NCBI GenBank assembly: GCA_039881145.1
Contig: JAYKKI010000006.1
Coordinates: 11,809,501 to 11,873,500, forward strand
DNA length: 64,000 bases
DNA from: Druceiella hillmani
Lineage: Eukaryota; Arthropoda; Insecta; Lepidoptera; Hepialidae
Direction: 5' to 3'
The notes beneath the pieces were generated by a model. The model did not search any database, was not told the origin of the DNA, and saw only the letters and a program-made list of their open reading frames with translations. This document shows, piece after piece, positions 11,701 through 23,600 of the stretch. How positions within the stretch are numbered: the stretch's first letter is position 1; each line of letters starts with the position of its first letter. The translations under genes and the position numbers were made by a program.

Positions 11701-12174
11701 CACATAAGGTCAGTTTTTTAGATCTTTTAACTGCTTTGAAAAAAAAAACAAACGTGTTTTTTACACTTTATATTCCCAGGCCATGTCCTAGATATTAAAA
11801 AATAATTATATTATTTTGATAATGCACATGGCTAACAAATGTTTTGCACAGCTCCTATAACTAACCTCTCTTTAATATCTAGGTCCCAGTAACGATACTT
11901 CTTAACAAGTATATACACTCACGCTTAACTAACCTTATGTGCCACCCCCACAATAGGCTTGTTGATTAAATTTGAGAAAGCTGTTAATTCTTTACCATAA
12001 TATCTACTTAACCCAAAAATTATATTTTTCCAAAAAACAAACATTTACCTTATTAATTTTGCGTTTTAAAAAACAGTTCAAAACTGTCATGGCGTCTTAT
12101 ATAACGTTACTGGTCGTAAAAAAATCAAAACAATCGTGTCTGTGTTTGGCAGTTGCTTCTTTTTTTTAATTAAA

Positions 12175-12320
12175 AATGAATGTGTGCCCCAGTGTTAAAC
12201 ACCTATTAAAACACCAAATAAATTATGTATATTCCAAACATTGAGCAGATACGGAAAAAAATGGCAAAAGGAGTCTGTATCTACAGATTCAAAAATTTAT
12301 TTTTGTGAAGAACATTTGAT
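12175..12320 (+). pseudogene. THAP zinc-finger exon relic
   Basis: The plus-strand frame reads CVPQC, a TAA stop, IKTPNKLCIF, then a KKW tryptophan block and IYFCEEHLM, ending at the splice donor GTAAGT at 12321. This is the C2CH order of a THAP domain: Cys-x3-Cys, conserved Trp, Cys-x2-His. The stop right after the first Cys pair makes it a relic. THAP domains occur in P-element-type transposases and host proteins; I see no catalytic part nearby, so either origin is possible. Confidence 0.55.
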
Positions 12321-14019
12321 GTAAGTATTTATTTGCAGTTTAATTGTTGCAGTATTCGATAAACCTCACTTTATTTGCAGTATTCGATAAACTTTACTAA
12401 AAATAATTGTAATTGTGGTCCTGTCTTAAACATTTTCATTTGTGTTTTATATACAAAAACATTAAAATATCGAAGATCTGAGCTAGTACTCTTGATTACA
12501 AACGAACAAATTAATATGACCCACACACAATCTATTTCGACACCTAAAGCAATACTGATGAATTTTGTAGGCACTGTTTTACACCTTTATTGATAAAATA
12601 ATAATGTATGAGTTGAGGTTAAGTTGTTTTAGTTTTATCTTTATACTTCGCAAATTTAATCTCAAAACCAGTATCGATTACTTTACAATACGTATGTAAA
12701 AACAAACTCATGCTGTATATGAAACTGAAATAACACTACTTCAACTTATAATATATACTAGCGTGACCCGTGCGAAGTCTTCACATTATTTATTCCATTA
12801 TGAAGCTCAGATGACAGATCAAACAAATATTTTACTAAAATTGACATATAGAGGCGCAAGTATCAAAAGCATTTAGCTAAAGCGCCACTTTATTTATACG
12901 TGAGTGGATTTGAAATTAAACAAAAATTTTACTGACCGTCAATCATATTGACGTTGAGCCGTTAGATGGCAGCATTGCTGTTTTGTGTATATAATTTTAA
13001 TAATTAATTAATTTGCAAAAACAATAGCAATAATAATTTTTTTAGTTGTGGATGCCGGTAGAGCAAGCAATTATCTATAAAATGATATATAATTTATGTG
13101 GATTAGTTGTGAGGTTTTTTCTAAAAAGGGAGTGTAACATCTTAACCTTAGCGTATTAATATATATGATGATGATGATGATGATGATTTTATACTTACAC
13201 TGAAGTTAACATTCCAAAATTCCGATGAACAGAAGTCACTCTTTGACGCCTAAAATCTACAAAGCGTCAATTTTGGGCAAATTATATTGTTTGCTTTACT
13301 AATACCTGATACTATTGCTAATTTTATTTGTTTTTTAAGGTGTAAATGAGGACAACTGTATCGATGTTGGAAATATTGTTAAAAACGAAAACTTAACTGT
13401 ACTGTAACTTTGTACTGTGTACAAAATGTCAATAAAAACAATGGTGTCTTGCGTGATTTTTGGTAACTCTATATCGTGATTAATCATTACAAATAACATT
13501 CCATACGATTTATTCTTAGTAGAAACTAGCCCGTTGCCCCTCTACTTCCACCATATATTTTAGACATATCGCCTTTATCCATTAATCCTTAAAGGTGTCA
13601 TGTCGAGTATCAAAATTTTTCAGATTTCTCCATTCTTAATAAAATTATTGAGGGGTTGTCAAAATTCATCTCCATTTAAAATTTTATGTCTACACGTCAA
13701 ATAGCCCAAAATTCTATGACACTTCGATGGAAGGAAAATGTGTTCCGGCCTTAGTATTTGTCGTTTTAAGGTTTCATTAATGTTGAATGGCATAAAGATA
13801 TAAAGATTTTATTGTAAACCGTAATAATCTTGAGGCTACGTTGAAATATCTTAAAAACAATAATTTTTGGTGTAACGATATTGCTATTGATGAACATAAT
13901 TTTCAATGTTTACCGAATAATGAAAGTGTTTTTTGTCAAAATTGTATTTAGTCAAGAAAAACAATATATGTCATTTAATTTAGATAGGGAAGATGATTAA
14001 AATAAATCATATGATAATA

Positions 14020-14113
14020 TTTACGAATCTGGTACGCCATAGGTGAACTTTCAATAAAATCGAAAGGCAATCAATTTTATTGAAAGTTCACCGATGGCGC
14101 ACCAGATTCGTAC
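14020..14113. repeat. Long inverted repeat (about 40-bp arms) inside the Helitron
   Basis: Left arm 14020-14060 and right arm 14073-14113 match in inverted orientation at about 37 of 41 positions around a 12-nt loop (GGTGAACTTTCAATAAAAT on the left). The right arm continues into Helitron coding sequence, so the foldback arose by inverted duplication of a piece of the Rep coding region. Confidence 0.85.
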
Positions 14114-14826
14114 AATGTATTGAACATTCCGGAAGAAAATGATGGTTCTCGTGTTTTACCTTGGTCTAGATTGGATTTTGCACCAATTAATGAATTTACG
14201 TGTGATCGATATATTTGTAGGATATTTCCTACTTTAATTCCTACTTGTAAAGATGACCTTCGAGATATAGGAATTTGTAAAATTTGTAATAATGAGTATT
14301 TTAATTTTCTCATCATGTATGAAGATCACACATCCAGCATTTTGATTTTTTTTGCGTTTAATAGTCTAATGTGTTAGACACCTTTGCAAAATGGGGGTAT
14401 TTGCGTTAGAAAAAAGCCACGTGTGTATAATATTAAAACAATCGAACAGCTCCAAGAGTTACTGCAGCGTGAAACAATATTGTTTAAATCAATTTTATCG
14501 TATAATGCTAATTTGATGTTATCTAGCTCATATTGGTATGCGAGATCTAGAGAGTTAATGGATATGGCTGAAAAATTAGGAAGGCCAACAATATTTATGA
14601 CGTTAAGTGCAGCTTATATTGGCCAGAGATAAATCGCATATATAAATGCTCCTTCATCTTAAAAATCTCGATCCAGATGATTCTGTCAGGATTTAAGAAA
14701 TTATTCATTACTATGATGAATTCATATCTACATGGCATGCAGATCCTTCTCAAAATTATGATATACAGTCATCCGAAAACATTTTTCTGATATATTTGAT
14801 GAAAATGCTGATTACGATCATTTAAT

Positions 14827-14920
14827 ATGTGCAGTACAAATAGATAAATGTACTAAAATGTGCAGTACAAATAGATAAATGTACTAAAATGTGCAGTACA
14901 ATTATATAAACGTACTAAAG
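14827..14920. repeat. 31-bp tandem repeat, 3 copies
   Basis: ATGTGCAGTACAA recurs at 14827, 14858 and 14889. The first copy is original Helitron coding sequence. A period of 31 bp breaks the reading frame, so it arose after the element lost function. Confidence 0.9.
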
Positions 14921-15942
14921 CTTATTTTCAAAGAAGGAAAAATAATTATTTGTCGTTTTAAGTATCCGAAAGGTTGTATAAATGTAAGTAAAATTCAATT
15001 TATTGGAGAGAACGAAATAGAATGTATATATAAATAAATAATTCATACTTAAATAGCCACTCTTCCAAAATTTTGAAAATCTAGCGAGCAAACGTTGATT
15101 CACAAGCTATGGTTTCCATTCACATCGTTCTTAGAGATATTATTAAATATGCTAGTAAAGATGAAGTTAGATCGGATAGTATGAAATATTTTATTAGACA
15201 AACAGTACAAGAGCAATGTTCAACAGATGATCCAACAAAATTTGAGAAAAATGTGTGCTGAACGTAACTACTCTGCTCAGGGAATACTTTGGATTATTAC
15301 GGCCCCTGTATCGATCTTCCCGACAATTTTTTACAATAAATTTGTCAGATAATACATGGGAACATCTGAATATGAATAGGGAAGATGGAAGTATTTTTGA
15401 GACAAATTCTTTAGAAAAATATCAACAACGACCTGCGGAATTGAAACATATATCTTTACTTGATTTATTTACGAAAAGTTATGAAATAGTACGAGAAAAG
15501 TACTTTTTATTCTTAGAGTTATTCCAAATTTTAAATACTATCGAAGTAGTATAGGTAATGAAAATGTTTATAAGCAATAAGTTTTGTTACATATTATCTG
15601 GTGACAGTTGAATGATCTAAATCCTGACAATAATACTTGGAAGGTCAAATATGAACATTATTTCAAATGATGACATATTGAGTTATGAATTGGTTACAAA
15701 ATTTGAAAGACGAAGAAGATTATGAAAATATAAATCCAGTTGAAATAGATCAACCAAAATATGATTGGAGGGTTGTAGCTGCCGGACCAAAATATATTAA
15801 TCAAGAAGTATATTTAGGTAGAAGAGAAAGCGATATACGGTGTAAATGGCATTCTATATCAAATGAACAACAATTGAATTCATTAGAAAAAAAATATAAT
15901 AGAGACGCAGGATATGAATCATGTTTTGTTCCACTACAGTGA

Positions 15943-16310
15943 GCACGGTGATGCGCATAGAGTTTTATTAGAGAGCATGGGTCTTAACATTAGAGTAGAA
16001 TCACGTGGAGCTTTTTAGTTACCGGGACTTGGTTGAGGATGAACCGATCTTTGAGTCATTTAGAGTGGTTGCTAAGTGCGTTCTTGTAAATATGGAGATC
16101 CTAAATTATTCATTGAGAAGGCAGTGTCTAACCCAGTTGGGTGGAAACACTGAGAATATAGATACAGGATACTATTAGGTCCCCTCTTTTGTTATTGGTC
16201 GCAGGAGGGACCCTGTGACAACCCGGATAGAATGCTGGGAATAATGTGTGTTTCGAGTGCATGCCTTTTTTAACTATTTCGCTCCTAGGGCATAAATATT
16301 ACCAATTATA
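15943..16310. other. Unrelated insert within the Helitron relic
   Basis: This less AT-rich stretch has no Helitron similarity, and helicase-like sequence resumes after it. It may be an inserted short element. I see no terminal repeats or target duplication that would identify it. Confidence 0.35.
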
Positions 16311-16363
16311 TTATATAATTAAAAAAAAGAATAATAAACTATATATATTTACTCTATACTACC

Positions 16364-16535
<172 letters not shown>

Positions 16536-17929
16536 CTCTAATGAATTCAAGAAAGAAAATATTGCAGAAAATCAAAGAAATCCCGTTGTTATTATTCTAA
16601 ATAATTTCGTTCATTCTGATGAACAGCAAGATGAGATTAATATATCTGAAAAACAACTTAGTTATCTACTAGGTTACGAGGAAGAACAATCTGTTGAAAC
16701 AATTGTTATATAAGGCAAAGCCGGTGCACCAACTGGTGCCGCTGTTGTTAATATTAATGGTTCGACAATTCATTCTAAACTTTTATTGGGGATAAATAAA
16801 ATATTCAACGTTATCAGTATATATTCACTTGCTCAATTTCAAGAGGAAATTTATGAATGTAAATTTATATTTATTGAGGAAATGAGTATATCGTCATACC
16901 TATACGCAGACTTTCAAGAAAAAATTATCTACGTTTACGCATAACTTTTCCTTCAAGACAAGTTTGGTGGAGAATTTAAATATATTTTTTGGAGACATTC
17001 ATCAGTTGCCATCTGTAAATGATGGGCTACTATAGAGTAATAAAAGAGAAGGAAGCGAATTTCTTTTACAAGGAAAATTGTTATTTACATCAAGTGTTTC
17101 AAAATATTTCTTTTTGTCGTCATCGCTTCGACAAAATGAATCTCAACAAGTTTTTCGAAGTATACTTGCTCGAATTAGTAAGGTTGAATGTACTATTAAA
17201 GATTACGAAAAATTAATGGTTTGGAGTATACAAACACTATTACCAAACGAACGTATTTTTTCAGTGCTGCCATTATATTATTTGCAATAAACGAAGATGT
17301 AAAAGAGTTTAATAATCAAAAGTTAAAAGAACTGCGTCAACCAGTTGCTCATATTCCAACTGATCACAATTGTTCAATCAGCAAGTGCAGACGAATCAGT
17401 AAGTGTAAAATCAGTAAGTGCAGACGAATTAGGTTGACTTGAACTATTTAACCCTTAACTAACTACTGTTTGTGTAACTAACTACTAACTGTAGGACCCC
17501 AGAATGAATTAATTCACGATTATAAAAATTGGTAAAGAAAGGTTTTGTTATTAATATTAGAAAAAAAAGGCACATGAAAGTCAGCGTTCTTTTTTGTTTA
17601 ATTGCTAATAATTGTCAATATTTCTTACATATTACAAACTCACATATTTGGAAAATGAGATCCATAAAAATTATACAGAACCTTTTTGTATATTTTTTTA
17701 AAAAGATTTAATAAATAATTAGTGTGGAAAAAATAAATTCTCATTAAAATCACAAATTAAAGGAAATTATAGGCTCTCAATTTATAGTTTTTCACGACAG
17801 CGAAAACACAAGGAAATTTGGTGCTTTATATTCGAAACAATTGTATTGTGTTTTTTATTTCCTTGTGTATGTGCAAGTTGAAAAATACCGATTTGTATAT
17901 CACGTTGCAATTTCACATTGGTTTCACGA

Positions 17930-19390
17930 CGTTCCATGTGGGGCCTCGTCAGCTGGTCAGCTAGTTTCCTGATAAATTGCTTTTAATCTCCTGTCCTTGG
18001 GGCTGGACAAATAAGCTCATGACGTAGCAATTTAAGGCAGAAATATCAAGTAGTTGGTAGAATACTGCCAAGGGCCATCTACGAGTACGACGATCTGTGG
18101 AGTAATTCCAGAATATTTGGTCGAGTAGATCCACACAAATTTTGGTTTGGTTATAAAATAATATTATCTACAGTTTCTTACTCGAAATTGTGATGGCTCA
18201 ATTTTATTTTGGCACATACAATGATATAGTGAAATATTTATTAAATCCAAAAATCGTCGAATCAATCTTTTGAGGAGACGTTGGCATGAATTTTCTGGGA
18301 ATTTCTTTTTTATTTTTCCGCAAGGTTCCCCCACCCGTCAGCAGTTGTTGCGTTTCTGTTAGATCCTTCGATTGAAGGAATGAGACCCATTACAGCTTGA
18401 GTGGGTTTCACCAATCGCTGATATTTAGCTGATAAATTACATCCATCTGAATCTTTGTTTAGGTATATATAGGCATTGAGCAGATACCCCGACTTTGCAT
18501 CTGTAAGACATTGCATTTTTATACCATATTTAGTCGGTTTCTTTGGTATATGCATTTTGAACTTGCATCTTCCTGGAAATGCGACCAACATCTCGTCAAT
18601 ACAAGCGCAACTGCCTATTGCATAAATGGATTGACAGAGATCAATAAAAGAGTCAAAGAGATCAGCCATGGGTGCAGATGCATCGATTTTTCGACGCGCT
18701 GCTCGGTTCGCTTCATCATCAAAAGGCATGGCTTTCAGCAACATTTCAATCCTGTTTTTGCTCATGATACAGCGATATATTTCCCTTCCAGTGCCGTCAG
18801 TACTATACCATGACGTATAATCTTCACGATTTTCCTTGAAGATCGCAGTACAAAACAGAAAACCTAGAAATATCTTCAATTAAATGAGATCTAAGTCTTG
18901 AACACAGGTAGCATTTTTACAGTTCGGTCTTATTTCTCTAATTTCGTGTGAAAAAGGAAATTTTCAAGCATTTCGTTTGTAAAAAAATGCTGCCGCATAT
19001 CTAATGGAGAAGATGAGGTCTTTATCTCACCCCGACATGTTGGTTTTATACTTTTTCTTTCCTGCCCTACATTATGCTGCAAAATTCTTGGTCGGAAAGA
19101 CAGTGGGGCAGATGACCAACGAAAGTGATTCCTTCCAAAATAATTCTTCTTCCTCAGTCTCGATCCAATTTCAGATAAAGGTACATCATCTTCAGGCGAA
19201 AACTCTTGCTCTCCACTTACAATAGAAGAAAAATCATTCTGGGATGGAAAATTGTTTTCATTACCCACTGTAGTTGGCTATTCTGCTCGGAACCAGACGC
19301 ACAACTTTCTTCTAATACGTGATCTATCTCTACATCCGACCCCACATCGCTGCACTCGGCGTTTGGTATATTTTCGTCGGCTGACAGAGA
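17930..19390 (-). pseudogene. piggyBac transposase relic
   Basis: Minus-strand reading gives an acidic N-terminal region (19390-19270), an N-terminal block ending in HFFTNEMLENFLFHT, then, after a stop, LKIFLGFLFCTAIFKENRED and GTGREIYRCIMSKNRIEMLL (18879-18720). The DDE core block CIDEMLVAFPGRCKFKMHIP with YGIKMQCLTDAKSGYLLNAY follows, then PTQAVMGLIPSIEGSNRN (to 18330). After a deletion the C-terminal block RRTRRWPLAVFY and a shifted LADQLTRPHMERRETN appear at 18110-17940. These match the piggyBac (DDE_Tnp_1_7) family. At least two frame changes, several stops and an internal deletion make it inactive. No TTAA-flanked ends were found. Confidence 0.85.
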
Positions 19391-19686
19391 GACTAACGCG
19401 CGCACGTATAACCTCGCCGAGCGGCTGCACGGTACCAAGGGGCGCAAGAGAAAGGTACAGGAACGAACAAGTTGATACGAAACTCGGGCGCAAAAATATT
19501 CACGATTATTAACTCGACCGGCAAAAGATTTACAAAATGACACCCTAAACTTAGCACCCAGCAACATGAAAGTTTATCGCTGAACAAAGTGACAGAATTG
19601 TATCCTAAATTTGTAAAAAAAACATTAAAAACTGACCATCGATTTGAAGGGAATTTGTGTGGGAATATGTAGCTATGGATACACAG

Positions 19687-19722
19687 GGTATATATATATA
19701 TATTATATTATATATATATACT
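19687..19722. repeat. Short (AT)n tract
   Basis: TATATATA with one TATATTATATTATA interruption. Confidence 0.9.
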
Positions 19723-19853
19723 ATTTAGTATAGAAATTCATTCAAAACCGCTATAGAAATTATACATTGCTCCTTTCATCAAAATATAATGAACACTAAT
19801 TTTAATGATTTTTTTCGATATTTTAGACTTTAAATGTTACTATTTTATTCTTT

Positions 19854-20006
19854 AGGAGGGAGGGAGGGAGAGATGGGGAGAGGGATAGAGGAATAGAGGG
19901 AGAGAGAGAGGGAGGGAGAGTGGGAGAGAGGGAGAGTGTGAGGGAGAAAGGGGGAGAGGGATAGAGGAATAGAGGGAGAGAGGGAGGGAGAGAGGGAGAG
20001 AGGAAG
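19854..20006. repeat. (GGGAGA)n purine-rich low-complexity tract
   Basis: Strongly strand-asymmetric G/A run built from GGGAGA and GGGAGGGAGA units. A 55-60 bp higher-order unit (GGGATAGAGGAATAGAGGGA) occurs twice. It lies about 100 bp downstream of the lipase poly(A) signal. The Pro/Ser open frame on the other strand is an artefact. Confidence 0.95.
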
Positions 20007-20070
20007 GGGCCACCCCCTTGTGTTATGGAGGGGCAGGAGGAGGGGGAGGTGCTCAAAGGGAACTCATAAA

Positions 20071-20076
20071 TTTATT
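20071..20076 (-). terminator. Candidate poly(A) signal of the lipase gene
   Basis: AATAAA on the minus strand, 184 bp downstream of the lipase stop codon, in a suitably AT-rich context. AATAAA is frequent by chance in such DNA. Confidence 0.4.
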
Positions 20077-20259
20077 ATTATAATCCTGTAAATGTATATA
20101 AAAAATAGCGACCTAGTTTCGTCATTTATTTGAATGTCAAAAAATTAGAGATTGTCCGGAACGTTTTTTTGAACTTTGTTTTTCTACTGACAACATATAA
20201 AGGGCTCGGGTTTAAAAGATATTCTTACGAAACATCGCTCAGTTATCATCTTGATCGTT

Positions 20260-20612
20260 TTACATATCTTCATATAATAAACCATTGATTCTATACTCCA
20301 GTCTTGTTAAAACACCATTGCCACCGGTGTACTTCAAGCCATCTTTGCCTAATCCATACGGAGCATCACCGCTAGTAACTAAGTAATAATTTCCAGACTT
20401 ATCGGGATTACTTGCGAACCCCATGTAGCTGGTGTCGTTATTTTTACATTGATTCAATTTAAAATCCTCCCAACATTTACATTTTTTGGCTATGAATAAA
20501 TACGGATAAAGTATAGTTTTTGCATGTAATTCCCAGGCTCTTGAGTGACTATTAGCTTGGAGAAGACATCCAGGCTGATTGTATCCGCCATTTGGGTAAT
20601 AGTCCACGTGAC
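20260..20612 (-). CDS. Lipase exon 4 (last coding exon)
   Basis: Preceded on the minus strand by acceptor TTTATTTGCAG. Its first two bases complete the glycine codon begun by exon 3. It encodes residues 268-384, including HVDYYPNGG, the catalytic His in SHSRA, and a cysteine-containing C-terminal domain ending in TAA. Confidence 0.9.
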
Positions 20613-23600
20613 CTGCAAATAAAATAAATTGTGTTTAGTGTAGATGAGAATATGATAGCTGTCAACGATGAAAGCTCTGACGAGCACGGGAAATATTCAG
20701 AATCTGACATTCCTATTACCGAAACTATACTTTGAAGTCATTCCGCTTTTATTTTAGTTGATTTAATTGGCATATTTGACTAATTGGAACTAAATCCAAA
20801 TTATTAAATTAAATATTTTCTAAATTTATCATTAATGTGTTAAAATGACCAATTTAATTGTAGGTATAGAATATGATTGCTAAATGGCCAATAAAAACGG
20901 ATGGAAAGTAAGGGCTTTTAATTCTTCATCTATAACATAAATTAAAACTGTTATGAAGACAGTAAGTGAAAATTGAAAAAAAAACTTGGTAAGCACAAGT
21001 AAAATTATCACACACACGCACATGCACACGCATACGCTCACATGCACGCGCACGCACACGTACACATATGCAGAAACCCACATACAGACACACACACACA
21101 GACACACACACACACACAGCATACACAGGCATAGACACACAGTCACAGACACACACACAGATACAGAGACAGGTACAGGCACCGGCAGAGGCAGAGGCAG
21201 AAGCACAAGTACTGGCACAGGCATAGGCACAGGCACAGACACACATGCAGACGCACACATAGACAGACACGCAGACGCGGACGCAGACGCAGACGCGGCC
21301 GCGAACGCGGACGCAGTTATGGACGCAGACGCACGCACGCACGTATGCATGCAAACACACACACGTATTATTTGAAGAATTGAGGACGTGCAGAACTTTT
21401 ATTTAACCATTTAAAAATATTAATATTACTTTTTGCCACGTAAATATATTGCGCATTACATATATATCCTAGGCGTAAAAATAACGTGATTTTTTCAAAA
21501 ACTGATATCTCGGATGGTCGCTGTAATTTTATTATAAACTTCAAATAAGTTTTTAAAATTGTTTAAAACTGTATTATTGCATAATTTGAGGTTCAGTTGT
21601 GCATAAAGAAAGGTACTGTAATTTTTGGCATTTTCTTCGATATATTTCTGGAGATATGTTTTATATTTAAAAACAAAATGAAGTCTTTATAGCTGTCTTT
21701 TCAAAATTTTCTCCATATTTTTCTTTTGAACTGTAAATTTCTAATATTTTTTTCATTAAATATATGAATTCTCAATAGAGAATGAAACAAAGTTTGAATA
21801 TTAAATAATTGATGACATTTTTAATATAAAAAGGCTATGTGCATTAGAGATCTTTACACATTTTAGTCGCCCTATTTGTTTTATTAATTAGGCTACTGGA
21901 ACAGATTTAAGAAATGAGAATCGTTTAATATCCAGAACTCTCCTCGTACATCGAGATTGATTCATGACGATAGATGGATAATGTGATTCAGAATGACTTC
22001 CAAAGCTATAAATAAATTTATCATTCATTTTAATCATATGATAATATAATTCGTAAAAACAGTTCTAATTTGAAACAAACCACACCCATCGATTCAGTGG
22101 TCCCGTACACTCCAGCGGCTGTATGTATAATATCCACGAACTTGGCATCAGTCTTCTTCAATCTCAAATCGTCCTTTAGGTTTGTAAAGCAAGGTCCTAC
22201 TGGATCCAAACCTGTCAATCGACCTACACGTTTCTTCGTTAGCTCATAGAATTTCTTGCATGCATAGGAACCGATGTATGCGCCGAGACTGTGTCCAACA
22301 ATTATCATATTGTCTTCGCTGATTCCCTCTAAAAAGAAATAGTTATTTCAGGATGTGATTATTATCCAATAAGTATTTTAGTACAGTTCCAGGTTCACCT
22401 AATGATCATAAAGGTTGGAAAGATCCATTTTGAGAAGTAAATTTACATTTTTATTGTAACTGGTTGAGTTGTTTTCATCGTTTCAAGATATATCATTTTT
22501 TTTATCTGCCTGGGTATACTTTCATTAGTAAAATTAATTCTGAATGATACACATTGTTTCTGAGTCTTTTGGTAAAATTATGTCATTGGTTTTCTGTCAA
22601 CAGTTTTATGAATATAAACATTTGATGCTAAATGATAAATTCGATGTCCTACAGAGATTCCAATGATCAATCAGTTCAAGTGTAATATTGAAAACCTATG
22701 ATACAATATATTGTACATTTGTATGAAGTTTCCATATATTATAACATGTTTGTAAAATTATATTCTTATTGGATATATATTTTGGTAGGCTATGAGAAAT
22801 TGATCTCGTACTAATACATTCGTTATATGTTTGTTTGTGTACATTAAAGTTTGTAAATATATAAAACAAATATTTCTTAGACTGTTATGATTGTGGTGAA
22901 ACGATATAATAATTACAATAAAGGTTTCGATTTAAAAAAATATGCCGTATAAATATGGATCAAATTTCATTTCAACTGTGGCTATTAAATATTTTAAACA
23001 TCTTTTCTGACCAAATACTATGCAGAAAGAAAATGCATCGATACGTTATTTTTAAATTGTATACAACTTTTGAACGGACTGCTTGGTATCTACGTAGTCT
23101 CAGTAATTTTTGTTGATCATTACTGCTACACCAGTTGTTGGTCTAACGTTATCTAAATATGTTTTCTCTTCCTTTAGTTTATGTTCTACATCTACAGAAA
23201 TATTAGATAGAGAAACAATTTAACGATGGAAAGTAGTAAGGGGCGGTGGTCCACCCTAATGTCTTACCCGCCCCCATTTGCGGAGAGAAACTTTCATGTA
23301 CGGCAAATATAATGATAATCGCTTTACTTTACCTCTCCCAAAAGTTTCTGGTAAAAAATTCTGAGCAATGCCAGATAATTATTTAGTCAGTAATAAAAAT
23401 GTGCCTTCTATATACAAACGGATATTGATGTTAGTTTTCGGGATAATTAATAAGACTAACCATTCAACAGCATACGAAGGACTTGTCCAAGCTTTTCTCC
23501 TATAAATCTGACGTAGGCTGATGCTCTAATCAACGGCCAACTTGTAAGGCTACTGCTGTCTAAGGCTAAGACATTGTAACCGATCTTAGCTAGATATGCG

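Noticed and set aside
20880..21375. Cys/Val- and Thr/His-rich open frames
   Set aside because: Products of the CA-rich low-complexity tract inside a lipase intron.
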